Assembly (NCBI GenBank): GCA_951812315.1
Contig: CATOSA010000032.1
Span: forward strand, 1 to 64,000
Direction of reading: 5' to 3'
Source of the DNA: an uncultured Burkholderiales bacterium
GTDB lineage: Bacteria > Pseudomonadota > Gammaproteobacteria > Burkholderiales > Eutrophovitaceae
Length of the DNA: 64,000 nucleotides
This document shows positions 43,211-52,616 of the stretch, one piece after another. The first letter of the stretch is position 1. Every line of letters starts with the position of its first letter. The notes below the pieces were generated by a model. That model was not told where the DNA came from. It made no database searches and worked only from the letters and a program-made list of their open reading frames with translations. A program made the position numbers and the translations under genes.

Positions 43211-44401
43211 TCACTCAAGCACCTTGGCCACGACTCCGGCACCGACAGTACGTCCACCTTCGCGAATGGCAAAGCGCAATCCCTCTTCCATCGCTATGGG
43301 CTGGATCAAACTCACCGTCATCTGGATGTTGTCCCCGGGCATGACCATCTCCGTGCCCTTGGGCAACTCAATCGAGCCGGTCACGTCCGTGGTGCGGAAG
43401 TAAAACTGCGGCCGGTAGCCATTGAAAAACGGCGTGTGCCGACCGCCTTCGTCCTTGGACAGCACATACACTTCGGCATGAAACTTCGTGTGCGGGGTGA
43501 TGCTGCCCGGCTTGGCCAGTACCTGACCACGCTCGACGTCTTCTCTCTTGGTCCCGCGCAGCAGTATGCCCACGTTATCGCCTGCCTGACCTTGATCAAG
43601 CAGCTTGCGAAACATCTCAACGCCGGTACATACGGTCTTGACCGTGTCTTTCAGACCAATAATCTCGATTTCTTCGCCGACCTTGATCACGCCACGCTCA
43701 ACCCGGCCCGTGACCACTGTGCCACGACCAGAGATGGAGAATACGTCTTCCACAGGCATCAAAAACGGCATGTCCAGCGCACGCTTGGGTTCGGGTATGT
43801 ACTCGTCAAGTGCTGCGGCAAGCTTCAATATCGATTCTTCACCATGTTCGCCCTTGTCGCCTTCGAGCGCCTTGAGCGCCGAGCCGGTAATAATCGGCGT
43901 GTCGTCTCCCGGAAAGTCGTACTTGGAGAGCAATTCGCGCACTTCCATTTCAACCAGTTCGAGCAATTCGGCATCATCGACCATGTCGGCCTTGTTCAGG
44001 TACACGATGATGTAGGGCACTCCAACCTGGCGAGCGAGCAGTATGTGCTCGCGCGTTTGCGGCATCGGACCGTCCGCTGCAGACACGACCAATATCGCGC
44101 CGTCCATTTGCGCAGCACCAGTGATCATGTTCTTCACATAGTCCGCGTGCCCCGGACAGTCAACGTGCGCGTAGTGACGGCCTTCGGTCTCGTATTCAAC
44201 GTGCGCCGTATTAATAGTGATGCCGCGCGCCTTTTCTTCCGGCGCGTTGTCTATCTGGTCGTAGCCCTTCTTCTCACCACCGTACTTCTCGGCCAATATC
44301 GCCGTGATCGCCGCTGTCAGCGTCGTCTTTCCATGGTCTACGTGACCAATCGTGCCTACGTTTACGTGCGGCTTGGTGCGCTCAAACTTTCCCTTTGCCA
44401 T
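43211..44401 (-). CDS. tuf: Elongation factor Tu, copy 2 (tRNA-tufB cluster)
   Basis: The 396-residue protein is identical to the copy at 26281-27471, and the DNA also appears identical across the whole reading frame. The base before the start and the base after the stop already differ between copies. It is co-transcribed with the Tyr, Gly and Thr tRNAs upstream and followed by tRNA-Trp and secE, matching the tufB arrangement. The two copies bracket 15.7 kb holding secE to fusA, so recombination between them could invert or delete nothing safely; identity is best explained by gene conversion. Confidence 0.99.
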   Translation of the reverse strand: MAKGKFERTKPHVNVGTIGHVDHGKTTLTAAITAILAEKYGGEKKGYDQIDNAPEEKARGITINTAHVEYETEGRHYAHVDCPGHADYVKNMITGAAQMDGAILVVSAADGPMPQTREHILLARQVGVPYIIVYLNKADMVDDAELLELVEMEVRELLSKYDFPGDDTPIITGSALKALEGDKGEHGEESILKLAAALDEYIPEPKRALDMPFLMPVEDVFSISGRGTVVTGRVERGVIKVGEEIEIIGLKDTVKTVCTGVEMFRKLLDQGQAGDNVGILLRGTKREDVERGQVLAKPGSITPHTKFHAEVYVLSKDEGGRHTPFFNGYRPQFYFRTTDVTGSIELPKGTEMVMPGDNIQMTVSLIQPIAMEEGLRFAIREGGRTVGAGVVAKVLE

Positions 44402-44446
44402 CTTTGTCCTCTGTATTTTCCGGTGATGCCTGATTCAAGAATCGTG

Positions 44447-44521
<75 letters not shown>

Positions 44522-44568
44522 GGCGCTACGTTTCAAGCGCATACATCCAGCGCAAAATCCAAAAATTC

Positions 44569-44642
44569 TGGAGCGGGTGAAGGGAATCGAACCCTCGTCA
44601 TAAGCTTGGAAGGCTTCAGCTCTACCATTGAGCTACACCCGC
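44569..44642 (-). tRNA. tRNA-Gly (TCC anticodon)
   Basis: The gene has 74 bases with an encoded CCA. The acceptor GCGGGTG pairs with CACCCGC. The anticodon loop is CTTCCAA. It is the second gene of the tRNA-tuf transcript. Confidence 0.97.
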
Positions 44643-44760
44643 CTTTAAAAACCCGGGTTATTCCATGGCCACCAGATACACCAATATAATTAGTCGTGCC
44701 GAGGTCGCCCAAAAAGCTCATCGAACCCAATCGCCCCCGAAACCTTAAGTACCTGATTCT

Positions 44761-44847
<87 letters not shown>

Positions 44848-44861
44848 GAACGAAGCCGCGC

Positions 44862-44890
44862 ATTATGGATAATTAACTGCACTGTGTCAA
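44862..44890 (-). promoter_or_regulatory. Strong sigma-70 promoter of the tRNA-tuf-secE transcript
   Basis: On the minus strand, a perfect TTGACA (44885-44890), an exact 17-base spacer and CATAAT (44862-44867) are followed by a GC-rich discriminator GCGCGGC, the signature of a stringently controlled stable-RNA promoter. Transcription should start near 44855, about 8 bases before tRNA-Tyr. Confidence 0.85.
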
Positions 44891-44939
44891 ACGCTTGCGT
44901 GCATTTGATGTCGCGTCGAGCGAAGTTGCCCGAGGCCTT

Positions 44940-45152
44940 GGGTGCCGGGTTGCGATGACGCTGGTGGATAGCGTCGAATTCCACCAGAACCGGCTCCGCT
45001 AGTTCGACACCGACGGCATCAATATTCTCTTTCAATTGATCGAGATTGGTGGCCCAAATGATCGTGCTGGCAACGAAAAAGCGGCTGCGGACAAACGCTA
45101 TTGCCAGCGTCGCCGGGCTAAGACCGCTGCTGCCAGGATGGGTGAACATCAT
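44940..45152 (-). pseudogene. Aldo/keto reductase remnant (C-terminal fragment)
   Basis: About 71 residues match the C-terminus of aldo/keto reductases: GLSPATLAIAFVRSRFFVAS, then ATNLDQLKENIDAVGVELAE and FDAIHQRHRNPAP. The N-terminal roughly 270 residues, including the catalytic Asp/Tyr/Lys/His region, are absent; upstream sequence is unrelated. The natural stop after NPAP is also lost, and the frame runs on through the promoter and into tRNA-Tyr. It looks like a relic left by a deletion or rearrangement beside the tRNA cluster. Confidence 0.75.
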
Positions 45153-45203
45153 TACTCGCCTGCGCGGATACGCGTATCAGCACCCAAAACGACGCCGTAG
45201 ATG

Positions 45204-45396
45204 CATATATGGACGACACCATATATATATGTAGTAGCGCGATCAGCCGGTTGCGCTGATCGCAAATCTTCACTCAGTGTATCGGATCAGCGCCACCGCT
45301 GCGCGGCAGCGCCGTGATTGACATGGGGGCACGAACGATTTCAACCGCATGCTAATGTCGAGGTTCGTGAACTGCAGCGAACTCCTGCACGAACCT
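45204..45396 (+). promoter_or_regulatory. Structured leader upstream of the first enolase-superfamily gene
   Basis: Three inverted repeats stand in the 266 bases before the gene. They are CATATATGG/CCATATAT (45204-45212 with 45219-45226), a perfect 9-bp GCGATCAGC/GCTGATCGC (45239-45247 with 45255-45263) and a perfect 9-bp AGGTTCGTG/CACGAACCT (45361-45369 with 45388-45396), the last ending 22 bases before the ATG. They may be operators or RNA hairpins. None has a T-tract. Confidence 0.5.
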
Positions 45397-45418
45397 TGAG
45401 ACGACATAGAGGCAGCCC

Positions 45419-46522
45419 ATGAAGACCACCAAAATCGAGACCGTCGAAGTACGCATTCCATACACAGCCGGCGGCTCGGCGGCCGAGACCGGCGCCTGGG
45501 GCGGCAAGGAGTGGAGTACCGCTGACGCGCTCCTGGTCAAGGTGTCCACCGACCAAGGCATAACCGGCTGGGGAGAGGTATTTGGCTACAACGTCATTCC
45601 GGCAACCCGGGTCATTGTGGACGAAATCGTCGCACCGATGTGTATCGGCGCCGATCCGGGAGAAATCGAGTCGCTGATGACCGATTTGCAGCACAAGCTA
45701 CACATATTCGGGCGCGGCGGGCCAATCATCTATGCATTGTCCGGACTGGACATGGCCCTCTGGGATATCGCTGGCAAAAAAGCCGGCCAGCCACTACATC
45801 ACCTGCTCGGTGGAAAACGATGTGATGAGCTGGACGCATATGCCAGCCTGATTCGCTACACGGATCCGGATGTTGTTGCGGCAAACGTCGCACGGGCACG
45901 TGATCTTGGTTTTCGGCACATCAAACTGCACGAGATCACCGTGCCCGCCGTTGCCGCAGCGCGTGAAGCTGCCGGGCCGGACGTATCCATCATGCTCGAT
46001 GTGAATTGCCCATGGACACTGGACGAGGCCGTCGCCATGAGCAAACAGCTTCGACCTTACAACCCGGCATGGCTGGAAGAACCCGTCTGGCCACCAGAGG
46101 ACCATGCGTCACTGGCAATCATTCGCAAGCGCACTGGAATTCCTGTGGCAGCCGGTGAGAACGCCGCAACGATTGAGCAGTTCCGCACGTTGATGGCGGC
46201 AGAAGCAATTGACATTGTCCAGCCCAGTCCGGCAAAAATGGGCGGAGTGAGCGAACTTCGCAAAGTGTTCGCCTTGGCGAAGGAATTTGACGTTAGGGTC
46301 GTACAACACAGCTTCTACGAAGGCCCGGGGCTGTTGACGGCAATGCAAACCAGCGCCGCATTGTCGCTCGATCCACTGGTGGAGTGGCGCTTCTTCGATT
46401 GCGAAGCACGTCTGTACGGCAGTAACGTTGTGCCTGTCGATGGAAAACTGCGGCTCCCCGAAGGCCAGGGTCTCGGGTGCGATCCCGACCCCGGTGTTAT
46501 CGAACGCTACCGATCCGCCTGA
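45419..46522 (+). CDS. Enolase-superfamily enzyme (mandelate racemase/muconate lactonizing type), copy 1
   Basis: The protein has 367 residues and consists of a capping domain (1-120) and a TIM-type barrel. Candidate catalytic and metal residues are Lys169 and His171 in KLHE, Asp194 in LDVNCPW, Glu220 in LEEPVWP, Glu247 in AGENA and His297 in VQHS. KxH in place of KxK suggests an acid-sugar dehydratase or a related reaction, but the substrate cannot be read. AGAGG lies 6 bases before ATG 45419, after a leader with three hairpins. Its neighbours (LarA-type proteins, two more superfamily members) point to hydroxy- or sugar-acid metabolism. Confidence 0.88.
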   Translation: MKTTKIETVEVRIPYTAGGSAAETGAWGGKEWSTADALLVKVSTDQGITGWGEVFGYNVIPATRVIVDEIVAPMCIGADPGEIESLMTDLQHKLHIFGRGGPIIYALSGLDMALWDIAGKKAGQPLHHLLGGKRCDELDAYASLIRYTDPDVVAANVARARDLGFRHIKLHEITVPAVAAAREAAGPDVSIMLDVNCPWTLDEAVAMSKQLRPYNPAWLEEPVWPPEDHASLAIIRKRTGIPVAAGENAATIEQFRTLMAAEAIDIVQPSPAKMGGVSELRKVFALAKEFDVRVVQHSFYEGPGLLTAMQTSAALSLDPLVEWRFFDCEARLYGSNVVPVDGKLRLPEGQGLGCDPDPGVIERYRSA

Positions 46523-46528
46523 CGGCTT

Positions 46529-46993
46529 TTAGGGTCGAACGGCGACAATCATTTCAATTTCAACAGCAGCACCACGCGGCAACTCTGCGACGCCTACTGC
46601 GCTTCTGGCGTGACGGCCCTTTTCGCCAAACACTTCCCCCAACAGCTTTGACGCGGCGTCGATCACCTTCGGCTGGCCGGTAAATCCGGGCGCAGACGCG
46701 ACGAAACCAGTCAGCTTGAGAATTTGTTCGATGGCTTCAAGACTGCCAAGCCTGTGCTTGAGATTCGCCAATGCAAACAGCGTGCACTTGCGGGCAGCCT
46801 CCTGGGCTCCTTCGAGATCGATGTCGGCGCCAACTTTTCCGCCAATCGCGTTTTCTGCGTCGCGCCACGGCAGTTGGCCGCTGACATACGCAATATCGTC
46901 ATGCACCGCGACCGCCACGTACTCAAAGGCCGGCGTTTTTGCTGCGGGCAAGGTCAATCCGAGTTGAGTGAGTCGCTCTTCAATTGTCGCCAT
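46529..46993 (-). CDS. RidA-family (YjgF/YER057c/UK114) protein
   Basis: Family members hydrolyse reactive enamine/imine intermediates or related metabolites. ATG 46993 (MATIEERLTQLGLTLPAAKT) gives 154 residues, the longer subgroup. It contains VAVHDDIAYVSGQLPWRDAE near residue 32 and the conserved C-terminal GVAELPRGAAVEIEMIVAV. The arginine typical of archetypal RidA near residue 105 (RXXXXV) is not in its usual context here, so imine deaminase activity is uncertain. Its start overlaps the end of the alkaline phosphatase gene by 14 bases. Confidence 0.88.
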   Translation of the reverse strand: MATIEERLTQLGLTLPAAKTPAFEYVAVAVHDDIAYVSGQLPWRDAENAIGGKVGADIDLEGAQEAARKCTLFALANLKHRLGSLEAIEQILKLTGFVASAPGFTGQPKVIDAASKLLGEVFGEKGRHARSAVGVAELPRGAAVEIEMIVAVRP

Positions 46994-48554
46994 CGCCGTC
47001 TCCGCCTGGTTGTGACACTTGTAACCCCAAAGCATATGCCATGACATGAAAAATGTAGTTTTGCTCGTGAACACCATGAAACAGGTGTGCCATTGGCCCG
47101 CCCGCATATATCGCAACATCTTCACCACCGTGCGACTCCTTGTCCAACGGAATCAAGGCTTCCTGATGAAACCCTTCTGATGTTGTGTCGACGTCAGTCA
47201 GATCCGCGCGGCCGGCCCGAATCGGTTTTCGGTATGTAGTATCACCACCGGGGTTCAACTGATGAAAACCACGCCCGTTGGCGTACGACAAAGTTGTATA
47301 CGGCATGCCGTCCTCTGCCAATTCCGGCATTGATTTTCCCGGCTGAACGACTTTGCCAAGAATCGGGTTTCCGCGTCGCGGATATCCGCCTATGGCGAAA
47401 ACATGACTGTGATCCGCCGTTACAATGATCAATGTTTCCACCGGGTCGGTCATTTCCAGCGCGCGCTTGACGGCATTCGAGAACTCGACGGCATCTGTGA
47501 GTGCACGATACGCATTTCCGGCATGATGTCCGTGATCGATTCTCCCTCCTTCAACGTTTAGAAAGTACCCTTGCGTATTTTTCGACAGTATCTGAATAGC
47601 CTTCTCGGTCATTTCGGTCAGGGATGGCTCTCCGCCCCGGTCTGAAGCGCGGTCCGCTTCGTATTCCATATGAGACGACTCAAATAACCCAAGCAAGTGG
47701 TCAGTCGAACGCGGATCGATCGCGCGAAATTGCTCAATGTTCCAGACGTAGTCTGCACGCGCTCTTTTTTCCACCCATTCCTTCGTCAGATCGCGCCGAT
47801 CGATTCTGCGTCCACGCTTTCCCTCCCCATCGGTGAACGTAACCGGAATAAACTCTCGCCGTCCGCCACCCATTGCCACCTCGAGTCCGTTGCCATGCGA
47901 AAACTCGATCAGTTGCCTGGCGATATCGGGCACATCGGACCCACGCGGTATGTCCGCATCGGATTCCCACTCGCGCTCCGGACTGTGCGCATAACACGCC
48001 GCGGGCGTCGCGTGAGTAAGACGTGCCGTCGTCACCACTCCGGTTGAGAGTCCGCGCAGTTCCGCCAGTTCCAGAAAAGTCACCAAGCGGTGCTTCTGAA
48101 TACTCTCCCAATTCTTTTCCTTTCGACGTACCGCATCACTGAACCCAAAGATACCGTCATTGGTTTTTACACCCGTCATCATCGCACTCATGGTTGGTGC
48201 CGAGTCTGACGTTTGCTGGTTTGCGCTGTATGTTTTGGACAACGCAAGGTATGGCAGCCGCTCAAACGACAGCAAATTCTCCTCTCCGGGGTTACCATTC
48301 ATCTGCCCTTCGAGAATACGGGCTGCGGTCACCGTCGACACCCCCATACCGTCTCCAACAAAGAGAATGACATTGCGCGCCCGCCGATTGACTGGCGCCA
48401 GTTTCTTTGCCTTCTCCAGCGCTGCCTGTCCTTGAGCAAACCAGTCGTGATCGCCGCCCAGAGCCGGCAAAGAAAATATGGACACCAGAAACACGCTGTA
48501 AGCGCACCAACGCATAGTCCGGCAGGAAACCGAAATTGAATATGAAATTGTCAT
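46980..48554 (-). CDS. Secreted alkaline phosphatase (PhoA family)
   Basis: This predicted periplasmic or secreted phosphomonoesterase has 524 residues. Motifs in order are NVILFVGDGMG (metal Asp68), TSDSAPT with nucleophile Ser118, THATPAACYAH, VEGGRIDHGHHAGN, VTADHSH and the zinc-binding KESHGGEDVAIYA near the C-terminus. A signal peptide is visible if translation starts at ATG 48515 (MRWCAYSVFLVSIFSLPALG). The upstream ATG 48554 adds 13 residues; neither has a clear ribosome binding site. The C-terminus is glycine/aspartate-rich. It probably scavenges phosphate or dephosphorylates organic phosphates; no Pho box was identified in the 48555-48795 spacer, which holds nothing else. Confidence 0.92.
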   Translation of the reverse strand: MTISYSISVSCRTMRWCAYSVFLVSIFSLPALGGDHDWFAQGQAALEKAKKLAPVNRRARNVILFVGDGMGVSTVTAARILEGQMNGNPGEENLLSFERLPYLALSKTYSANQQTSDSAPTMSAMMTGVKTNDGIFGFSDAVRRKEKNWESIQKHRLVTFLELAELRGLSTGVVTTARLTHATPAACYAHSPEREWESDADIPRGSDVPDIARQLIEFSHGNGLEVAMGGGRREFIPVTFTDGEGKRGRRIDRRDLTKEWVEKRARADYVWNIEQFRAIDPRSTDHLLGLFESSHMEYEADRASDRGGEPSLTEMTEKAIQILSKNTQGYFLNVEGGRIDHGHHAGNAYRALTDAVEFSNAVKRALEMTDPVETLIIVTADHSHVFAIGGYPRRGNPILGKVVQPGKSMPELAEDGMPYTTLSYANGRGFHQLNPGGDTTYRKPIRAGRADLTDVDTTSEGFHQEALIPLDKESHGGEDVAIYAGGPMAHLFHGVHEQNYIFHVMAYALGLQVSQPGGDGDGDN

Positions 48555-48795
48555 ATCTATTGTATTTCGAAAAAAACCTGCCCCATGTACGTCGCCTCAT
48601 GGTTACGAGGTTTGAAGAAGTCATCGGAGTTGCATTCGAACAAATCAATACGCTAACGGCATAACATAATCTGCCGTAAGCCGCTGCGCATTTGGACGCC
48701 TGTCATGACATCCGACGTTGCAGTTGGGATGTTGTGATCCTGCGACCGACGGAAAAATTCATTACCCATGAGACTGAAGCACAAGGCAACGGAAA

Positions 48796-49969
48796 CTATT
48801 CGAAGACGTGCACTTGAGTCCGGTTGCGCTTGATGAATTCCCAGTCATAGACCACGCCAAGACCTGGCCCATCGGGCACCGTAAAACATCCATCGCTGTC
48901 TACCGCGTCGAGCTCGTCGCTATAAGTGCAACTGTACACGGGCGGCATCGCGTTATTACATTTGGGGCCGACCAGAGCGACTTCGTAGAAATTCGTATTG
49001 CGTATTGCGTATTGCAGACATGCAATGGCGATGCACCGGGCCGGAAGCGTGTATTTCGACATCGAGACCGAAGCTTTCCGCCAGGTGGGCAATTTTCATT
49101 GTTCCGGTGATACCAAGATCGTATTCAGGGTCGGCGCGAACAAAATCTGTTGCTTCGGCGACGATGAAATCGGCTTTCGGTTCAACGCCGCGCACGTGCT
49201 CAGTCTGCAGCAAAGGCGTTTTGATAAATTGACGCAACTTGCGGTGCGCAAACTGAGGCCAACCGCCGTCGCGGAACGGATCCTCATACCAGAAAAATCT
49301 TGCCTCGTCACAAGCACGGCCAACCGCCAGTGCGTCAGCAAAGGTCCGAAGCTCACAAGCCGGATCGATCATCAGACGCATTCGACCCGAAAACGCCTTG
49401 CCCAGCGCCAGCACCGTTGCCACCTCCTCATCGACGTTACCGTCGCCCCATGCATGCACCTTGAACTCGCGGTATCCCATCTCGTAACATTGTTCTGCGA
49501 AGTCAACGTAGGCCTGTGGCGACGACAGCCCTCCATTGCGATCGCCATGGTACGTGGACGCGTACGCCGGCAGGCTGGCGCGAAACCCTCCGAGCAACTT
49601 CGATATCGGAGCATTGAACTGCTTGCCGGCCCAGTCCCACAAGGCAATATCGATACAGCCAAACCCCATGTGATCGTACTGGCGGTGAGCCCGCTTGAAA
49701 TCGTCGTAAATTTTCTCCCGCTGGTGCGCGTCACGCCCCAACAAGTGTGGAGCGAGCGCCAGCGTCTGTCCCAAAGCCATCGGCGTGCCTCCCCACAGCG
49801 CCACATACTCGCCGCGCCCGCCGTCGGCCGTACGCACGACCACTGCATACTTTGACAACGTCAATGTGTTGGCCGGCTGATAAACAACATTGAATCCTCC
49901 GGCATCCCAGCCCACGTCGGCCAAATCAAACGTAAACTCATGTACCTCGACGCGATCAATGGTGCTCAT
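48796..49969 (-). pseudogene. Enolase-superfamily enzyme, copy 2, frameshifted by an extra 7-base repeat
   Basis: The first frame starts at ATG 49969 (MSTIDRVEVHEF, GAGGG 5 bases upstream). It carries Lys170 and His172 in KVHAWG, Asp202 in MIDPACE, Glu229 in YEDPFRD, Glu257 in TEHVRG and His307 in EIHASGP, then reads HCMSAIRNT and continues into an unrelated tail ending at 48956. The family C-terminus (NFYEVALVGPKCNN to TQVHVFE) continues in the next frame down to 48796. The two halves join if one of three CAATACG units at 48994-49014 is removed. The active site is complete in the first frame, but about 70 C-terminal residues are lost, so the product is probably inactive. Confidence 0.85.
48994..49014 (-). 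repeat. Three tandem 7-base units causing a frameshift
   Basis: CAATACG on the minus strand (CGTATTG on the plus) occurs three times at 48994-49000, 49001-49007 and 49008-49014. With two copies the enolase-superfamily frame stays open; the third adds 7 bases and shifts it. Confidence 0.9.
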
Positions 49970-50072
49970 GATGACCCTCACATTCTTTGTCCAAATGCAA
50001 TCGAAGATGCCGCGCCAGACATTTGACATGGCATCAGTAGATTGCGCAATCCAAATTCGGGGGATAGTTTAG

Positions 50073-50468
50073 GTGTCCGCTAACAACAGGGTCAATTCCG
50101 ACGACGAACTTGTGCCAGAGAACGCAGTACCTACGGCAGAGGAGCCGCCGCGCTGGTGGATAAGGACCCCAATTAAAGGCGTCGTTAGCGCCGCCATACT
50201 CGGGGTCGCCACCACCTGGGTGACGCTATCGATCAAGACACCCGATTCCGCGCCCGGGTCGTCGCTGCTTTATTTGGTCATCCTGCCTATCGCCCTGCTG
50301 CTCCCGGCGATCGCACTCAGTGGCGCCTTCGTTGCCTGGCACGCGTTTCAGGCCAGCCACGGCAGATTGCGCCTGTTGCTCGCTGCGCCGGCGGCGGTAG
50401 GATTAGTTCTCAATGCCATCGCGGTCGGATTATTCGTGCGGTGGGTCGGACGCGTGTTTGGCGCGTGA
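50073..50468 (+). CDS. Small membrane protein of unknown function
   Basis: The protein has 131 residues. A polar N-terminus of about 35 residues precedes three hydrophobic segments (near 36-55, 65-88 and 100-125), and the C-terminus is short and basic (RWVGRVFGA). I do not recognise the family. GTG 50073 is chosen because GGGGGA lies 8 bases upstream. It diverges from the frameshifted enolase-superfamily gene and converges on the Nudix gene. Confidence 0.6.
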   Translation: MSANNRVNSDDELVPENAVPTAEEPPRWWIRTPIKGVVSAAILGVATTWVTLSIKTPDSAPGSSLLYLVILPIALLLPAIALSGAFVAWHAFQASHGRLRLLLAAPAAVGLVLNAIAVGLFVRWVGRVFGA

Positions 50469-50551
50469 AAATTCGATGCCACCTGTGAGAACGACTGACA
50501 GGCGGTTCGGTGCTCGCCGTTGCAAAGCCGTTGGGCCTGCACGCGATGTAA

Positions 50552-51223
50552 TCACCGCCACGCGAAATACGGTTGTTCGAAGTGCGCCACGCGAGTCTTT
50601 CGTCCTGCAATGCAGACCTCGCGGAACTGATACAACATCGCGGCAGTCGGCGCTGCGATCCAGGAATCACCGACCGGCATGCGAAGCACCGGGTGCTCGC
50701 TCTCGGGAATCGAATTGAGTAGCGGCGCGTCCTCGCGCATGAATTCTTCGATCGGGATGCGGTGGATCGAGGCGACCTCCGACGGATCGAGCGTAAACTT
50801 CAGTCGCGGACCACCCCAGACCACGACCGGCGTAATAACGAAACCCGAGCGGGTGACAAAGTCATCGAGCGTTCCGAGCACCGCATCGTCCTCGAGGTGA
50901 AGGTCGACTTCCTCCGCCAGTTCGCGAAGTGCCGTCTCGACGGCGTTTTCGCCCGGGTCCTGCATGCCGCCCGGAAGTGCCCATTGTCCTGGATGATTTT
51001 TGAGATTCTCCGACCGTTTTGTCAGCACCAGGGCCGAGTGGTCCTGCCATTGCGAATGGTTTGGAAGCCCTGTCAGATCCGCGCCGTAGGCTTCGTCCGT
51101 AATTGTCAAGGCGACAGCCGCGCCACGCTTGCCATGCGCATCCTTACGGCTCGCGTCAAATGCCGCCAGATTCGCCGCGATCCGTTGCCGCAATCGGTCG
51201 TCACAAATCAAGCCGCTGTGCAT
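50552..51223 (-). CDS. Nudix hydrolase, CoA-diphosphatase type
   Basis: The protein has 223 residues. The Nudix box reads GGMQDPGENAVETALRELAE followed by EVDL; the usual glycine after the second EE pair is replaced by Asp. It is preceded by LVLTKRSENLKNHPGQWALP, the pattern of coenzyme A diphosphatases (the NudL/UPF0035 group). The likely reaction is hydrolysis of CoA or acyl-CoA to phosphopantetheine compounds and 3',5'-ADP. ATG 51223. There is no operon partner, and the 51224-51531 gap upstream holds nothing firm beyond AT-rich promoter-like sequence. Confidence 0.85.
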   Translation of the reverse strand: MHSGLICDDRLRQRIAANLAAFDASRKDAHGKRGAAVALTITDEAYGADLTGLPNHSQWQDHSALVLTKRSENLKNHPGQWALPGGMQDPGENAVETALRELAEEVDLHLEDDAVLGTLDDFVTRSGFVITPVVVWGGPRLKFTLDPSEVASIHRIPIEEFMREDAPLLNSIPESEHPVLRMPVGDSWIAAPTAAMLYQFREVCIAGRKTRVAHFEQPYFAWR

Positions 51224-51573
51224 GGGATGTCCTTATCATAATTTGCGTGGTTATCTATATCGATGATGAACGATTATTGTGCGGCACTGAACGGCTGCAT
51301 TACTTTCAATGATGTGCATTGAGCGCACCTGCAAAGCATCGAACCTCTAATGCATCATGGGTCTGCATTCCAAAATCCGATACATTACAGTAAACACAGT
51401 CTGACACTTTCTGTTTTTCTTGCTTCACTCGGCCGTATTGATGGCAAACCATCGCCATCAACGCCAAAATATCTCGCTTTCAATTGCCTTTCTCAATCCT
51501 TGCCGAGCGAGCTGCTGCGAACAAGGTAAGAATGCGAGAAAATAGTGCCCTCGAAGCCCCCGGCAGATGCCCC

Positions 51574-52464
51574 ATGCCTCACACCATCAAACCCATCGAT
51601 TCCGACAAACCGGACTTCGGCGGCGAAGTATCCGGCATTGATCTGACGCACCACCTCACCGAAGACGAGATCACCGCCATCCACGCCGGCATGGACCGCT
51701 TCGGTGTACTGGTATTTCGCAACCAGCGCCTGGAGGACGAACAACAAATCGAGTTCAGCCGACAGCTCGGTCCGCTTGAACAGGCCACCGGCGACATTAT
51801 GGCGGAGAAGGACCGCCGCCTGAGCATGGATCTGAACGATATCTCCAATGTCGACAAGCACGGTGAGTTACTCCCGCGAGATGACCGGCGCCGCCTGTTC
51901 GGCCTTGGCAACAGGCTATGGCACTCGGATAGTTCGTTCAAGGAAGTACCCGCCATGTATTCGCTGCTATCCGCGCGCAGGATTCCGCCAACCGGTGGTA
52001 ACACCGAGTATGCCGACATGCGCGCCGCCTACGATGCGCTGGACGAGGCGACGAAGCGCGAAGTGCGTGACCTGATCTGCGCGCACAGCCAAGTCTTTTC
52101 GCGCGCTATTCTCGGCTTTGATGATTTCACCGAAGCCGAGCGCGTGAAGTGGGCGCCGGTGCGCCAGCGGCTGGTGCGACAACATCCGAACACCGGGCGG
52201 CTATCGCTCTATCTGTCAAGCCATGCCGGCATGATTGAGGGCTGGCTGGTACCTGAGGCACGTGCATTTCTGCGTGATCTGACGGAACACGCAACGCAAC
52301 GTCAGTTTGTATACGCGCACGTCTGGCAGCCGTGGGATCTCGTGGTGTGGGATAACCGTGTCACCATGCATCGCGCACGACGCTATGATCCAGGTGAGGT
52401 TCGCGATATGCGTCGCACAACCTTGACCAACGAGGTGTCGAGCCTGTCGCAGGCGCCAGCCTGA
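51574..52464 (+). CDS. TfdA/TauD-family Fe(II)/2-oxoglutarate dioxygenase
   Basis: The enzyme hydroxylates a small acid or sulfonate using oxygen and 2-oxoglutarate; the substrate is unknown. The protein has 296 residues from MPHTIKPIDSDKPDFGGEVS. The iron ligands are His and Asp of LWHSDSSF (near residue 110) and the distal His of RVTMHRARRYDPGE (near 264), with the 2-oxoglutarate-binding Arg shortly after. It resembles the 2,4-D dioxygenase group more than taurine dioxygenase. ATG 51574 matches the family start; ATG 51532, which has AAGG 5 bases upstream, would add 14 residues. It is followed 152 bases later by the LarA-type genes on the same strand. Confidence 0.88.
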   Translation: MPHTIKPIDSDKPDFGGEVSGIDLTHHLTEDEITAIHAGMDRFGVLVFRNQRLEDEQQIEFSRQLGPLEQATGDIMAEKDRRLSMDLNDISNVDKHGELLPRDDRRRLFGLGNRLWHSDSSFKEVPAMYSLLSARRIPPTGGNTEYADMRAAYDALDEATKREVRDLICAHSQVFSRAILGFDDFTEAERVKWAPVRQRLVRQHPNTGRLSLYLSSHAGMIEGWLVPEARAFLRDLTEHATQRQFVYAHVWQPWDLVVWDNRVTMHRARRYDPGEVRDMRRTTLTNEVSSLSQAPA

Positions 52465-52616
52465 CGATCCGCCTGGAGTTGGCGCAAAGTCCTGGCATCT
52501 GACTTCCCGATACACCAATCAGCGCCCGTAGGACCGACGAGCACTGGCCATCAAGGCGACCTGCGAGACACTGCCAGAAGGTGCTATATTGCTGTTTCCA
52601 ATAGAACATTGCTCAT

